This document shows, piece after piece, positions 1 to 12,400 of a DNA stretch of 64,000 bases. Within the stretch, counting starts at the first letter, position 1. Every line of letters begins with the position of its first letter. The DNA comes from Meghimatium bilineatum. Taxonomy: Eukaryota; Mollusca; Gastropoda; Stylommatophora; Philomycidae. Both the position numbers and the translations under genes were made by a program. The notes under the pieces are model-generated. The model was given only the letters and a program-made list of their open reading frames with translations, made no database searches and had not been told where the DNA came from. The stretch is from NCBI GenBank assembly GCA_034231615.1, contig CM067298.1:52852883-52916882 (forward strand), in the 5' to 3' direction.

Positions 1-59
1 TAATTTTACTGCAGTCTCACTTATTATCGATTATTTAGCAGGATTTAGTCTAGAGAATA

Positions 60-1302
60 TTGTCAATCAATAAATTAATCAATAAATCAATCAAGTGCCA
101 TGCCGACTGGCGTAGGCGATCATGTTTCTCCACGACTCTCTGTCTCTTGTGTTGTCAATAAGCTCGGTTGGTGAGCTTCTACCGTGTCACGATACAAGCC
201 CATCTAGTAACTTTTCTCTTTGTCGGCCTCTATCTCTTCTCCCTTTGATCTTTCCAGTGGTTATTAAGTGTTCAAGCTGTGTTCTTCTCAGCACATGCCC
301 TAGAAACCGTGACTGTCTGCCTCTAATGTTTGATATGATTGATCTTTTTACGCCAGCATCAATGATAACCTCTGCATTAGTTTTCTTGGCTGTACGTGGT
401 ATTTTCATCATACTTCTCAGAAACCACATTTCTGTAGCCTCCAATTCACTTTGAATTTTCTTGTTTATAGTCCATGCCTCACATCCATAAAAAAGAATCG
501 GTTCGAAATAACATCTCAGCACTCGAATTCGGGACTATATTGATATAGTTCCATTACAAAAAATGGTTCTCATTTTTTGGAATGCTGATTTGGCTTGTGC
601 TGTTCGGCTCTTTATCTCACTTGAACATCTACCTTCTGATGTTAACAGGGTGCCAAGATATTTCACTTTTTCAACTTGTGCTAATTTTGTGTTATTAATT
701 ATTATGTTGCATCTTGGTGGTGTATGTCTCTTTGATACAGACATTATTTCTGTTTTCTTCTTGTTTAAACTGAGGCCTTTGTTTTCACTTTCCTTCACTA
801 CTTTATCTAATAGGGCTTGCAGTTCTTGTTCGCTTCATGCGATCAGTACTGTGTCATCAGCATATCTCAAGTTATTTATATTGTATCCTCCCACTTTTAT
901 TCCGGACATATCTTCTATATCTCGCATAATGTATTCTTTATACAGGGAGAAAAGGTCCGGTGACATTACACAACCTTGCCTGACACCCATTTCTATCTTT
1001 TGAAATCTACCTATAGTGTTGTTAACTCTCATCGCAGCTGTTTGTTTCCAATACATATCTCTTACTATTCTTAGATCTTTCCCATCAACGTTAAGACTTT
1101 TTAGCAATTTTATAATCTCTGAATGCTTCACCTTGTTAAATGCTTTGCTGTAATCTATGAAGCACAGATAAAGGTCTTGCTGTACTTCTATGGCCCTCTC
1201 CATTAATGTTCTTACTATATATAGGGCATTTCTTGTGCATTTTCCTTCTACGAATCCGCATTGTTCGTCTGCTATTTCTGGTTTTATTTTTCCTCTTATC
1301 AT
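60..1302 (-). mobile_element. LINE fragment, family R1 (reverse transcriptase to 3' end)
   Basis: Reads on the minus strand as a non-LTR reverse transcriptase: LCFIDYSKAF, GVRQGCVMSP and the catalytic NNLRYADDTVLIA, then KKTEIM and YLGTLLTSEG. The C-terminus is ATEMWFLRSM...RQSRFLGHVLRR...GRQREKLLDGL. The gene is broken into three frames (1300-835, 798-535, 522-187). The element's 3' end carries a short-unit tail of TGAT/TTGAT repeats at 60-97. The protein type and microsatellite-like tail resemble the RTE clade (inference). It is 5' truncated by the neighbouring element. Confidence 0.85.
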
Positions 1303-2860
1303 CATCAAGTGACATATTCTTTCCAGAACGTAGTCTTTCCTATGGATCTCTTTAATTCTCCGCGGTCTTGAGCAAGTTGCCCTGCATCTTCCAGTGACAT
1401 GCGCAGGCATTCTTGAATGTCTTTTGTCCAACGGCGTCATGGTCGGCCTTTGCCAATGTTGCCTTCTATCATCCCCTCCATTAACACTCTCTCCATGCCA
1501 TCGTGTCTCTTAATATGACCGAAAAAAGCTAGCTTTTTCTTTAATATAGTGTTCAGAAGCCAGCCTTCCTTGACGTTAATTGTTTGTAACACCTCCTGGT
1601 TTGTTTTCTTCGCTGTCCATGGTATTCTCAAAACTCTTCTATAACACTTTAATTCAAATTATGTTATTCTCTTGGCCACTGTTTTATTTAGTGTCCATGC
1701 TTCGCATCCATATGTCGCCACAGGAAATACACATGTTCTTAGTAAAAACCATTTGTTTCTTATGTTAGTACCGTGCCATAGTTTCTTTATCTGTTTTAAT
1801 TTTGCCAGCGCCATTGCCGTTCTTCTCTTGATCTCAACTTCTCAGTCCCCCGCATTGTTTATATTAGTTCCTAAATAATCAAAATGTGTCACTTCTTCCA
1901 AATTGCAGTTCTCAATATTAATTTTGGGTCTTGATTTAGTTTTGTCAGTTGCCATTATTTTTGTCTTTTTCATATTTAAGAACAAGTTTTGCTGTTCGCT
2001 AAACTTTTGGGTTGACTTAATTATGTTCAGTAGGTCGTGTTCGTTTGTTGTTAATAGCACTGTGTCGTCTGCATATCTAATTTCTGGTATCTGCTGCCCT
2101 CCTATATTTATGGGTGTGAAATCAGGCTTTATTGATTCTTGTCTCACATTTCTCATTATATTTTCCGCATAGATGTTGAACAAGTATGGAGACAAGGTAC
2201 AGCCTTGTCTTACTCCTTCTGTACATTGAACCACTCGGATCTTGCACCTTCAACTTTTACCGCTGCTTCTTGATCTTTATACAGCTCTGCTATTAGTCGT
2301 GTAATGTGTTTTGGGAAACCCATATCGTTCATTATTTCCCATAATTGATGGTGATTGATACAGTCGAATGCTTTGGTGTAGTCTATGAAGCATGCATGTA
2401 ATTCTATGTTATACTCTCTACATTTCTCTATGATCATCCTCATGTTAAATATATGATCTCTCGTGCCTCCTGAAACCTCGTGAAACCTGCTTGCGCTTCG
2501 TGGATCTCATCCTCCATCTTGTTATGTATTCTTTCCATTATAATGTGCAGAAGTATTTTACTGGCTTGACTGATCAAGGCGATTGTTCTATAATTTGAAC
2601 ATATTTGCATATTTCCTCTTATACGCCTCATTATTATGCGCAGTAGAATCTTGGTCATCTGACTCATAAGACTAATTGTTATGTGATCTTCGCAATCTAC
2701 TGCACCAGGTTTCTTTGGTAGGGCTATGAAAATTGATTGTAGCAAATCCGATGGAATATAGCCACTGTTGTAGATGTCATTTAACATTGTGCTATCTTCT
2801 TGTTCCGCGTTCGCTCTTTGATAACCAGAACGAATGTCCCTGTGATTTCCGCAGGTGAGC
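1303..2860 (-). mobile_element. LINE fragment, family R3 (reverse transcriptase to 3' end)
   Basis: Minus strand: EAQAGF, HACFIDYTKAFDCINHHQLW, TEGVRQGCTLSPYLFNIYAE, IRYADDTVLL and HFDYLGTNI. The C-terminal part is FFGHIKRHDGMERVLMEG, followed in another frame by LAQDRGELKRSIGKTTFWKE, the R3 signature. A TGATGATGA tail ends it near 1303, abutting R1. Frame breaks occur near 2440, 2220 and 1437. Near 2590-2700 the block just before EAQAGF is present twice in divergent form. Confidence 0.82.
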
Positions 2861-2929
2861 GTGAAGTACGTTGCGCTGTCAACTTCACAGCAGAGCTGCG
2901 ACATTTTGCACCACCCGGTCCAGCACATC

Positions 2930-3240
2930 CGATTTCGGCATGCCTGTTATTCGGGTGGGCTTCCTTAGACCGTAATAGCCTTCATATTTCTAGCCAGGTG
3001 ACATATGTGTATTGACTCTACGCTGCGACGATTTATTACCCATTGTGCCTTTGGAATTTAAGGCCAAATCATGTCCCCGGGTGTCAGTCTCCGGGGAGGC
3101 GGTAATCAAGTATTTAGGTTTGGGTCGACTACACCTGTCTCGCATGAGGTGTTCCGCTGCTAGTGTACTTGTCTCCTGTAATTAGGTGCATTGCTCATGT
3201 ACCCATCAGTATTGAAGCATTCCTCATCTGTGAACATCAT
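2930..3240. other. No gene or recognised repeat
   Basis: GC-richer sequence between two LINE fragments. It holds a short inverted repeat (CCCCGGGTG...TCTCCGGGG near 3075) but no convincing open frame or copy elsewhere in the window. Confidence 0.4.
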
Positions 3241-3612
3241 TCCGCTATCTATCTATAAACCCACAACCCGTCAGTGTCGTAGAGGTACCACATTGTAGGC
3301 TTCAGAACATATAGTACTCCACCGATTTTTATCTTCACTGATGCGGGTGAGTGATGAAAAACATTGTCTTGTCCATTCCTTGATGTCTGTCCATGTCTTT
3401 ATTTCCCCTGCTCTGCTTCTTCCACATTCGACAGTTCCCTCCAGTATTAAAACATAAAATACGTATATTTCCTCTTCTTCGTATTCGGCAGTTGGAGCAT
3501 GGACTTGAATTATCCTGGGTTTTTTTTGTGTGTGGTCTATAAACGTATTGTTATAAGTTGCTGTTGATAGAGATGCAGCTAATGATAGAGTTAACTTTCT
3601 CTTTGTGAGCAA
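3241..3612 (-). mobile_element. LINE fragment, family R4, internally deleted
   Basis: On the minus strand a piece of apurinic-type endonuclease (RIIQVHAPTAEYEEEE) is joined directly to the R4 C-terminus (KTWTDIKEWTRQCFSSLTRI...SEAYNVVPLRH). The whole reverse transcriptase is missing between them. A tail of TAGA units lies at about 3247-3258. It is one open frame of 113 codons because of the deletion, not a functional gene. Confidence 0.72.
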
Positions 3613-3839
3613 TAAACCCCATGAGATTCCGGTTTAGGAAAAACGCGACAGTAGAGTTGGGCCTGAGTTCCTTCGCCATCTTAGCCGAGGTGTCATTCAC
3701 CAATATTATGAACCCCTCGTCCAAGTCTGTGTCTTTACATATATTTTAAATCACCGTTGACTAGAGGCTTGTCTCGAGTTGAACAGTGCTTTAGTTCCGA
3801 TTTCCATGTAGCGTTTTCTCTATTCTATCTTCACGTCTG

Positions 3840-4020
3840 TGTAAGTAAAACAGCGGCAAAGAAGATCAACGCCTTCGAGCTGAAATGCTACAGAAAGATA
3901 TTTAGAATATCATGGAAGGAAACAATTAGAAACTCAGATATTATAAACACATTGAAGATTCCAGAGTGTTGGTTACTAAACACAATAACAAAAAGAAAAC
4001 TACGCCTTTTTGGACATATC
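3840..4020 (+). mobile_element. LINE C-terminal fragment, plus strand
   Basis: Reads KINAFELKCYRKIFRISWKE, then LNTITKRKLRLFGHI, the conserved segment downstream of the reverse transcriptase. It is cut at the H-I codons where the opposite-strand R2 element begins with its ATC/ATT tail. Confidence 0.75.
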
Positions 4021-4775
4021 ATCATTATCATTAAGTGCCGTCTCCGCAACGAAGATTGGCTGCAACAGATCTCCAACATCTCCCGTCTCTTGTCTTGGTG
4101 GTGCATTCTGCTAGACTGTAACTTGTCCATCGTGTGATGTTACTCTCCCATTTGTATCTCTGCCTACCTCTTGCTCGCCTCCCTTTGACTTTACCCTCAA
4201 GTAAGATCTTCAATAAGGTGTTATGTCTTTTAATGTGACCAAAATATTTTATTTACCTGATCTTTATTTCTCTTAGTAGTTCTTTCTTCATATTAAGTGT
4301 ATTTAGTTCCTCTTTATTTGTTTTCTTCTCTTTCCATGATGTTCTCCCTATTCTTCTATATACCCACATCTCAAAGGCATCAATTCTATCTTCTAATTGT
4401 TTATTTAGTTTCCATGTTTCTGAGCCATACATTAATATAGAGTAGATGTAGCATCTTATAATTTTCATGTTTAACTTGTTTGTAATTTGTTTAGATGTTA
4501 ATATTTTCCTCATGTAATTGAAGATACTTTTAGCCATTCCTATTCTCCATGTAACTTTTGTTTCACATCTGCCATCATTTGTGGCTATGTTTCCAAGATA
4601 TTGATACTGTTTTACTTGTTGTAGTTTCTCTCCATGTATGTTTATGTTTAGCTCTTGTTCTTCTGTGTCTTTGCTGATTATCATGGTTTTTGTTTTTTGG
4701 ATATTTATATCCAGCCCATATTCATGACTTGATTTATTGACTAGATCTATTAGTGTTTGGTCATATAAAGAGACA
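4021..4775 (-). mobile_element. LINE fragment, family R2
   Basis: Minus strand: NIQKTKTMIISKDTEEQELN, YQYLGNIATNDGRCE, LMYGSETWKLNKQLEDRIDA, FEMWVYRRIGRTSWKEKKTN. After a frame break come LLEGKVKGRRARGRQRYKWE and SVAANLRCGDGT. The 3' end is followed by an ATGATAATGATG-type tail at 4021-4032. The same family is inserted at 35094 and 39064. Confidence 0.82.
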
Positions 4776-4985
4776 CAACTGTTTAGAAAGACAAATAATG
4801 GAGGAAAGGGTACCTGGAATGAGGAGAAAGGGCAGACCAAGAAGACGATGGACTGACGACAGTAAAGATAACATGAATACATCGCTAGAAAATGCAAGCC
4901 GAACCCAAGACAGAGAGAGGTTCAGAGAGTTCATTGGGAAGACAACGTTCTGGAAGGAATACGTCACATGACACATCTTCACGTG
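4753..4985 (+). mobile_element. LINE 3' fragment, family R3, plus strand
   Basis: Reads KRHNCLERQIMEERVPGM, RKGRPRRRWTDDSKDNMNTS and FREFIGKTTFWKEYVT, then the 3' end tcacatgaca. It meets the minus-strand R2 element head to head near 4765. Confidence 0.8.
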
Positions 4986-5017
4986 GCGCTGCCCTCTAGC
5001 GATGTGCTGCCCTCTCA

Positions 5018-5500
5018 TTATAGTATGCCAGTCTTACTTCCCTTGAGACTTGCGCACAATTTTCGATATTCGTAATGACATCTACCTATCTCGGGACACT
5101 GATACTGGCCGTTCCACAATATATCTTCATTTCGGCTGACAGAGCTAGAGTGACTTGCGTCACCATGGGTCGACATTGCCGATGCGTGTGGCGCAGAGTT
5201 GTCAGAGATATTGCTTGTCTCCCCCCCCCCACCCCCCATAGTTATTATTTTATCTTCAACCTTCACATTCACGGACATGAAATATAAAAGTGTTGACAAG
5301 GAACACAGCATAAGCCGCTGTGCTTCTGTTCCCAGGGTGCACCACGAGAGGGTACTTTTAGAATCTTGGTTTCTGCTCACCCTGGGTCTGCATGATAGCA
5401 ATGTGGCACTCTTTGCACTATGTATTGTATCATGCTTTACAGCTAGGCTGCAACTTATGCACCATTCGACCTGAAACATCCGACGTCAGAATTTTTTTTG
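5018..5500. other. Unassigned open frames and a poly-C tract
   Basis: A 153-codon minus-strand frame (5018-5479) and overlapping plus-strand frames are present, but no domain is recognised and the composition does not look coding. A run of ten C, A and six C lies at 5221-5237. At 5465-5485 a short stretch (cctgaaacatccgacgtcag) is a remnant of repeat family B. Confidence 0.4.
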
Positions 5501-5627
5501 GTTACTTTGACTAATGAATGAGAATGAAACATTACCCGTCCTTCAATAATGCAATTTTATGGAATACTGCTTTTGCTTGTCCTATTCTGCTTATAATTTC
5601 GGTCTTGCATTTACCATCTGAAGTTAT

Positions 5628-5730
5628 TGTCATGTGATGTATATTTTCCAGAACGTTGTCTTCCCAATGAACTCTCTGAATTCCTCTCTGTCTTGGGCGA
5701 TGCGGCTTGCATACACGACCGATGAGAAAT
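5628..5730 (-). mobile_element. LINE 3' fragment, family R3
   Basis: Minus strand SRIAQDREEFREFIGKTTFW followed by a 3' end matching tcacatgacaat. It ends beside a run of 18 G at 5732-5749, a likely assembly trouble spot. Confidence 0.7.
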
Positions 5731-5859
5731 TGGGGGGGGGGGGGGGGGGTAATACATAAAAAAGATAATCACTTCGTTTTGTGGAACTTTTGAAGGTTTT
5801 TATAAAGAACAACTAGAAAGGATGAGGATCCTATCTTTTTTTCTGTCCATTGTACTAAA

Positions 5860-6030
5860 TATTGAATTTTCTTATGAGGGTGTGGGTTGGAGCACAAGCT
5901 CTCTACAGACTTTCTCCAAAACCCTCTTAGTCGCCTCTTACGACATGCATGACATGTTACAGCGACACTTTACTTATTTGAACCTCTTTTCGGTCCACGG
6001 CAGCACACAGGAGTTTCACCAACACAACAA
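5860..6030 (+). repeat. Family B repeat, degenerate partial copy
   Basis: Contains the family landmark ctcttagtcgcctcttacga and an end like cggcagcacacaggag. It lies just upstream of the COLGALT start codon. Confidence 0.55.
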
Positions 6031-6140
6031 TAAGCATATTATCTTCTCAATAGCTTTACGCCAATCCTCCGCCCAGAGAGCATGCACGTGCAGACTAAGT
6101 TGATATCAAATGTTATGGTTGAGTTTTTAATATAACCAAG

Positions 6141-6400
6141 ATGGCGACGCTCAGTATACAGTGTTGGCCAAACTTGAAATACCTATATTTGTGCTTGTTA
6201 TTTTTTGTTTGTTGTAGGTAATGTAGAGTTTATTGGTATAGGAAAATCTATATTCGCAAGAGCAGAGTTGAATGATGACGCCCCACAGCTTCTACCTACA
6301 GTGGTAATTGCAACTTTAGTTCGAAATAAAGCTCATTCTTTGTCGTGATTCTTCGACATCTTGAAAAGTTGGACTATCCAAAACACCGCATAGGGTTGTG
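6141..6400 (+). CDS. COLGALT: COLGALT exon 1: start codon, signal peptide and start of glycosyltransferase domain
   Basis: The context aaccaagATGGCG is a good eukaryotic start. A hydrophobic signal peptide follows (YLYLCLLF), then the mature start with PQLLPTVVIATLVRNKAHSL, matching the family N-terminus. The ATG frame hits TAA at 6219 just after a run of six T (6201-6206); removing one T would keep the frame open. A second break lies between TTG at 6340 and GTG at 6345, where one base is missing. The two shifts cancel, so the exon ends in phase 2 (TG of a Trp codon) before gtaaga at 6401. The protein then reads RHLEKLDYPKHRIGLW, as in the family. An alternative reading with an intron ending in the AG at 6216-6217 is possible, but it needs a separate first exon. 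Confidence 0.82.
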
Positions 6401-9400
6401 GTAAGATTAATTCATAAATTTTACATGATTGCTTGTTTAAAAAAGGGAGAGGATGACAGGGCTTGAAATGAATGTATTGATATAATGTTATATGAACGAA
6501 GCGATATGTCACAATGCCAAAATACTGTTGGCTGTTATGAGTGATCATGTACAATTATACTGATGAGCAGACTTAGCCAAAATGTAGTTATTGAAAGTTA
6601 GAGTATGTGAGTGGCATGATCTTTCTCCATAAATCTAGATGCTTTTTAATTATTATATTAGTCATTTACCCATGTACATCTGGGGCATCATTGTTTATGT
6701 GTCTATGTGGTATTTATGTTTACAAGTAGGCTTAAATTTGTCTTTTTTTATGTGAAAATTGGACACTCAATGCAGACACTGAAAGAAGGACTCTGGCTTT
6801 TGAAAAGAAGTGCTATAGACATCTGTAAGAATTAGCCAGAACATACGACAAATAGGCCTATAGGGACTATTTAACAGGCTGGAAATTTAAAAAACTTGTG
6901 GTCATATCAATAACCACTTTTGGCAGTGGTGAAATAACGTAAACTTATTTGGTTTAGACATATAACGAGATATGATTCTCTTTATAAAATTATTGTGCAA
7001 GGAGCAGTCGAGGGTGGATGGAGAAGAGGACAGAAAATTCTGTATTGAAACATCAAGGAATGGTCTAGGCGTGATTTTTCTACACTCCTCCAAACGGCTG
7101 AGGATAGAGTTGTTTGAGGAGAGCTTTTTTGTGCTGATGTATCCAGTGTGCCACTACTGCAACCCTAATGGGTTATAGGTCTTATTCTTCTTCTTCATCA
7201 TTCATTCTCAAACTCCTGCTGGAACTCCCTTGTAACAGGACCATGGTCCTACTAGATTTCCAGCAGGATGTAGTCCTGAGAATGGATATTTGCGCCGATG
7301 GCCGACACATCCATCTTCGATGGTTATTATTTAATTGGTCTTGGTAGTACCTTTTTTGGCATACAGCTCTTAATGTGCCAAAAGACATATTACTAATGTT
7401 TAATGTAGGCCTATGTGGTTCTTGAGGAATTTATATACCTGTACAGTGCGTGTGTTGTTGTTGTCTGTGTGTCAATTGACTGGTCCATATTCGTAGTAGC
7501 ATGAGAATATACGTTTGAAGCCTTGACTGAAATCGCATCATTTTTAGAGATATGGTGTGGTCGAAAATGAAAAGCGTATTGGCTCAAGTTGTGAAATATG
7601 TGGGGGCCATCTGAGTGGATCGGGTTCAAATCCCATTTGTTGAATTAAATGATGGAGACAATCAAAGAAGCCATGAAAAACGGGCTGACGATGGACAATG
7701 TGAAGCTAATGGCCAAAGACAGGTAACTTCAACTTCCTCCCATCGACTCTTAACTGCACAAGTGAAAATAACAATAGATAGATATTTGGCACATGCTCAT
7801 AATAACCACTGAAGCTTATTATACCAAAAAGCCACCAAAGACGGATGTCTCGGGCCATTGGCGCAAATAAAATTGCGACACAACGCATTTCCATTCTCTG
7901 GACTACATTCTGCTAGAAATCTAGAAGGCCATGTCCTATTGACAATCAGGAGTTTGAGATGAATTTAATACCAGCTGGTGCATACAATCAATGACTTTCA
8001 CATTGTCCCATCCCAACTCTTTCAGATTCTTGAACGTTATGACACCACTCAATAGTTACAAAACACATCTCTTGCAGATTCTTGAACTTTATGACACCAC
8101 TCAATAGTTACAAAACAAAACTCTTGCAGATTCTTGAACTTTATGACACCACTCAATAGTTACAAAACTCTTGCAGATTCTTGTATTTGACGATGGCTGC
8201 TAAAAATCAGTAAACTCATCATCATGTTCAAACTCCTGAAACTTAGAACATCCTACTAGCAAGCTGAAATTTGAGAATGAACACAACAACTAATCCACAG
8301 CCATTAAACATCACAGTGGAAGAAAGATATGAATATTGATCAGAAACTTCCGCCGAATACATTGGCGCAATAAAACGGCGACACAACGCATTTCCATTCT
8401 TTTGACTACATCCTGCTGGAAATCTAGTAGGACCATTGTCCTGTTACAAGAGATATCCAGCGGGAGTTTGAGAATGAACGATGAAGAAGAAGACCCCATT
8501 CACCAACTTCATAGGTAACAACAGACCACCATCTTTCGACTTAGGACAAGCTTACAACAGGTGTCTCTGGTCTTAGGAAAAGCTTACAACAGGTGTCTCT
8601 GGTCTTAGGACAAGCCTACAACAGGTGTCTCTGGTCTTAGGACAAGCCTACAACAGGTGTCTCTGGTCTTAGGACAAGCTTACAACAGGTGTCTCTGGTC
8701 TTAGGACAAGCTTACAACAGGTGTCTCTGGTCTTAGGACAAGCTTACAACAGGTGTCTCTGGTCTTAGGACAAGCTTACAACAGGTGTCTCTGGTCTTAG
8801 GAAAAGCTTACAACAGGTGTCTCTGGTCTTAGGACAAGCCTACAACAGGTGTCTCTGGTCTTAGGACAAGCTTACAACAGGTGTCTCTGGTCTTAGGACA
8901 AGCTTACAACAGGTGTCTCTGGTCTTAGGACAAGCTTACAACAGGTGTCTCTGGTCTTAGGACAAGCTTACAACAGGTGTCTCTGGTCTTAGGACAAGCT
9001 TACAACAGGTGTCTCTGGTCTTAGGACAAGCTTACAACAGGTGTCTCTGGTCTTAGGACAAGCTTACAACAGGTGTCTCTGGTCTTAGGACTAGCTTACA
9101 ACAGGTGTCTCTGGTCTTAGGACAAGCTTACAACAGGTGTCTCTGGTCTTAGAACAAGCTTACAACAGGTGTCTCTGATTTTAGGACAAGCTTACAACAG
9201 GTGTCTCTTATCTTAGGACAAACTTAAAAAACGTGTAAACTGCTCTTAACTCCTATTTTTTGGTCATAAAATAATTGTTTCTTTTCAAATTGAAAATTGA
9301 AAAAGCACAACTATAATCAGTTGTTCAATTGTAGTTTATTGGTTCATCTTTAGGATAAGAAGAATCTCTGTGTGATTGGACAGAAAAACGAATTGCAAAT

Positions 9401-12400
9401 GTGATTGGTCTGAGGGAAAAGTCTCTAGAACATGCTCGGAATATTTGGGCTGACTATCTGTTTGTGAGTTAATTTTTACTGTTTAGTATTTAACATTAAC
9501 TTGTAGTAAGAAACATCACAATGAGGTGAATAGAAAAATAAATTAGTAGTAAAAAAAACATCATAATGAGCTGAAAAGAAATTAGTAGTAAAAAACATCA
9601 CAATGAGCTGAATAGAAAAATAAATTCTTAATAAATGTAACCGATTTTGAAAGAACATTTTCTAGTATATGTCACATTAATTGTCGGATTGTGTGACTTC
9701 ATCTTCTGCATGTGTTCTCAAACTCTTGTAGATTAGCAGGATGTAGTCCTGAAAACATAATTCAATGTGTCATGGTTTACAGCTTTGCTGTGATATCTAT
9801 GCTTTTTGGAAGGACACATCTAATGTCAGCAAGGCTTCTAGGTCACTTTGATCATCCTAGGATGGGACAGCAAACTTCATCCCAAAGCCTCCTTAGTCGC
9901 CTCTTACGATATGCTTGGCAGGTGACAATGGCACTGTTTTTTGCACCCTGAACTAGAAGCTCAGGCCATTACTTCTAATACATTACTTCTAGTTACATTA
10001 CTTCTAGTTACATTACTTCAAATACATTATTTCTAGTTACATTGCTTCTTATACATTACTTCTAGTTACATTACTTTTTATGCATTATTTCTAGTTACAT
10101 TATTTCTAGTTACATTGCTTCAAATACATTACTTCTAGTTATATTACTTCTTATACATTACTTCTAGTTACATTACTTTTAGTTACATTACTTTTAGTTA
10201 CATTACTTCTTATACATTACTTCTAGTTACATTACTTCTAGTTACATTACTTCTAGTTACATTACTTCTATTACATTACATCTAGTTACATGTTTTTTAA
10301 GCATCCACTTGATGATTATTTAATTTCACACCATGGAAGAATACGGACTGGGCAGTTCTCCAGCAATTGAAAAGACAATTCTAATATCACGCAGGTGTGC
10401 TGCAAATAAAACAACAAATTCAGTTTATTGACTGCTGAAAGTCATGCTGAAGTCGGATGTGTTAGGCTGAAAGGTGTAAATACGTAACCCCTTAGTTTTA
10501 GTGATAGTCCATCATGTTCAAGTGAAACTTTCAAAAACCTGTGTTCTACATAAGTACTATTGTTGTTCCATTTCACTGCAGTAGTACCTTATATTGACTG
10601 TAAAACATGACAAAACACATCCTATTATTTGAACAACATCAAGCTAACTAGCAGAACTGCAGAATTAACGCAGAAGAAGATGAAGCTGCTACTGCTGTAA
10701 CATGTTTGACAGAAGGGCACAAAGGACTACAATGAACACACCACTCACTATTCAAGTATATATTTCATCTTCTCTGTCGTTCATTCTCAAACTCCCGCAG
10801 AATGTCTCTTGTAGCAGGACATTGGTCCTACTAAATTTCCAACAGGATGTAGCCCAGGGAATAACAATGCAGTGTGTTGCTGCTCTATTTGAAGCATTAG
10901 CCAGACACAACCGTCTTCTGCTGTTGTTGTTTTCGATATCCAAAAACTACTGAATAGTTGCATTATACAAGACTATTATTATCCCATCACTGTGCTACCA
11001 GTGCCAAACCTGGACAATGACAGCACAAGACAAAAGTAAAATAGTGACAGCAGAAATGACACGTCTACGAAGAATACTCGGAGTGTCATTTGTCATCATC
11101 ATCATCATGTGCCATGCTGACTGGTGTAGGCGATCATGGCTGTCCACAGCTCTCTGTCTATAGTATTATGTATCAAGATCGTTGTTGTTTGCCTGCTGTG
11201 CCAGGTTATCAAACTGTCAACTATTTTCTCACTTTGTCACCTTCTGTCTCTGTTGCCTTCAATCTTGCCTGTTGTGACTATGTTCTCCAAACCTCCCTAT
11301 CTTATGAAGTGGCCAAAAAATGAAGATTGTCTTTTTCTTATATTATTGATTAAGGTCTGTTGCGCATTTGACTCTTTCAACACCTCTACATTAGTTTTTC
11401 TGGCAGTCCATGGTATGAATAAAGACATGGACAGACAACATCAAGGAATGGACAGGGCTAGATATTTCCACACTCATCCGCATCGCTGAGGATAGAATTC
11501 GCTGGAGGACTCTGTGTGCTGAAGCATCCAATGTGGTACCCCTACGACCCTGAAGGGTTATGGGTTTTTTGATTGATTTGATTGATGGTATTCTCGGCAT
11601 TCTTCTATAGAACCACATCTCTGTTGCTGGAGTGACATTAAGAGAGAGAATTAGAAACGATAACATCAGACAGATAACCAAAACAATACCAGTATTGGAA
11701 CACATCAAAAGACAACAAATCAAGTGGTTTTCACACGCTTCCAGACTACCAACAGACAGCATGCCACAGATGGCCATTTCACATAGACAAGCTATAAAGC
11801 CAGAGGCTGACCATGTAAAAGATTGATCACAGAAATCAAAGAAGCCACAGGAACAAGCTTACAAACAGCACACAAGAAGGCCATCTCCAGAGAACTCTTC
11901 TACCCCTGACACTTCAAGGCAAACAAGGGATACAGCTTATAGATAGATAGATAGACTGAGTAGTTATACTCTTGTCTTGGCAGCGTGAAGCCATTCTTTA
12001 AAAAAAAGTGCAGGTCTTCTAAAGTTGACTTAGTGATCCATACAGTGAGTTTCAGACTGTTAACAGTGTCTGTACAAGTTTTTTCCTGTCAGTTGAATTG
12101 TAAGGACAGTCATTAAAGAGGTGTTCTACTGTCTTCGGTGGTAGAGTGTATATACTTTGTTGTATTGAATGCAAAATGATTTTTACTGATTAAAAAAAAT
12201 ATTGTCCACATGCAACTAGATAATGCAGGTTTTTATCTTTTTGATAGATGATCGATGCTGATGTGACACTAGAAAATAATAGAACTCTTCAAATTCTTAT
12301 GGGGCAGAAAAAGTAAGTGTGTTGTATGCTCTTGTACATTTAATGAAACTTTACAGCTGAAATGGCATGTGTTGGGCCATTGATGCAAATAAAACGATGA

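Larger units (their letters stand above)
10960..11950 (+). mobile_element. LINE 3' part, family R5, split by a younger LINE
   Basis: The first part (10960-11090) reads TIIIPSLCYQCQTWTMTAQD and MTRLRRILGVSF. The second part (11629-11950) resumes TLRERIRNDNIRQITKTIPV and IKRQQIKWFSHASRLPT, and ends in a tagatagatagat tail (11937-11955). The intact order is seen in the related copy at 25590 (GVSLRDKIRNE). The break is filled by a minus-strand R1 element flanked by ggagtgtcatt and ggagtgacatt. Confidence 0.85.

Noticed and set aside
122..1003. Plus-strand open frames of 110 and 146 codons
   Set aside because: They are the antisense of the R1 reverse transcriptase, whose minus-strand motifs (YADD, FIDYSKAF) are clear.
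8541..9225. Regular 32-bp repeats resembling a CRISPR array
   Set aside because: Units are directly adjacent with no unique spacers, in an intron of a eukaryotic gene.
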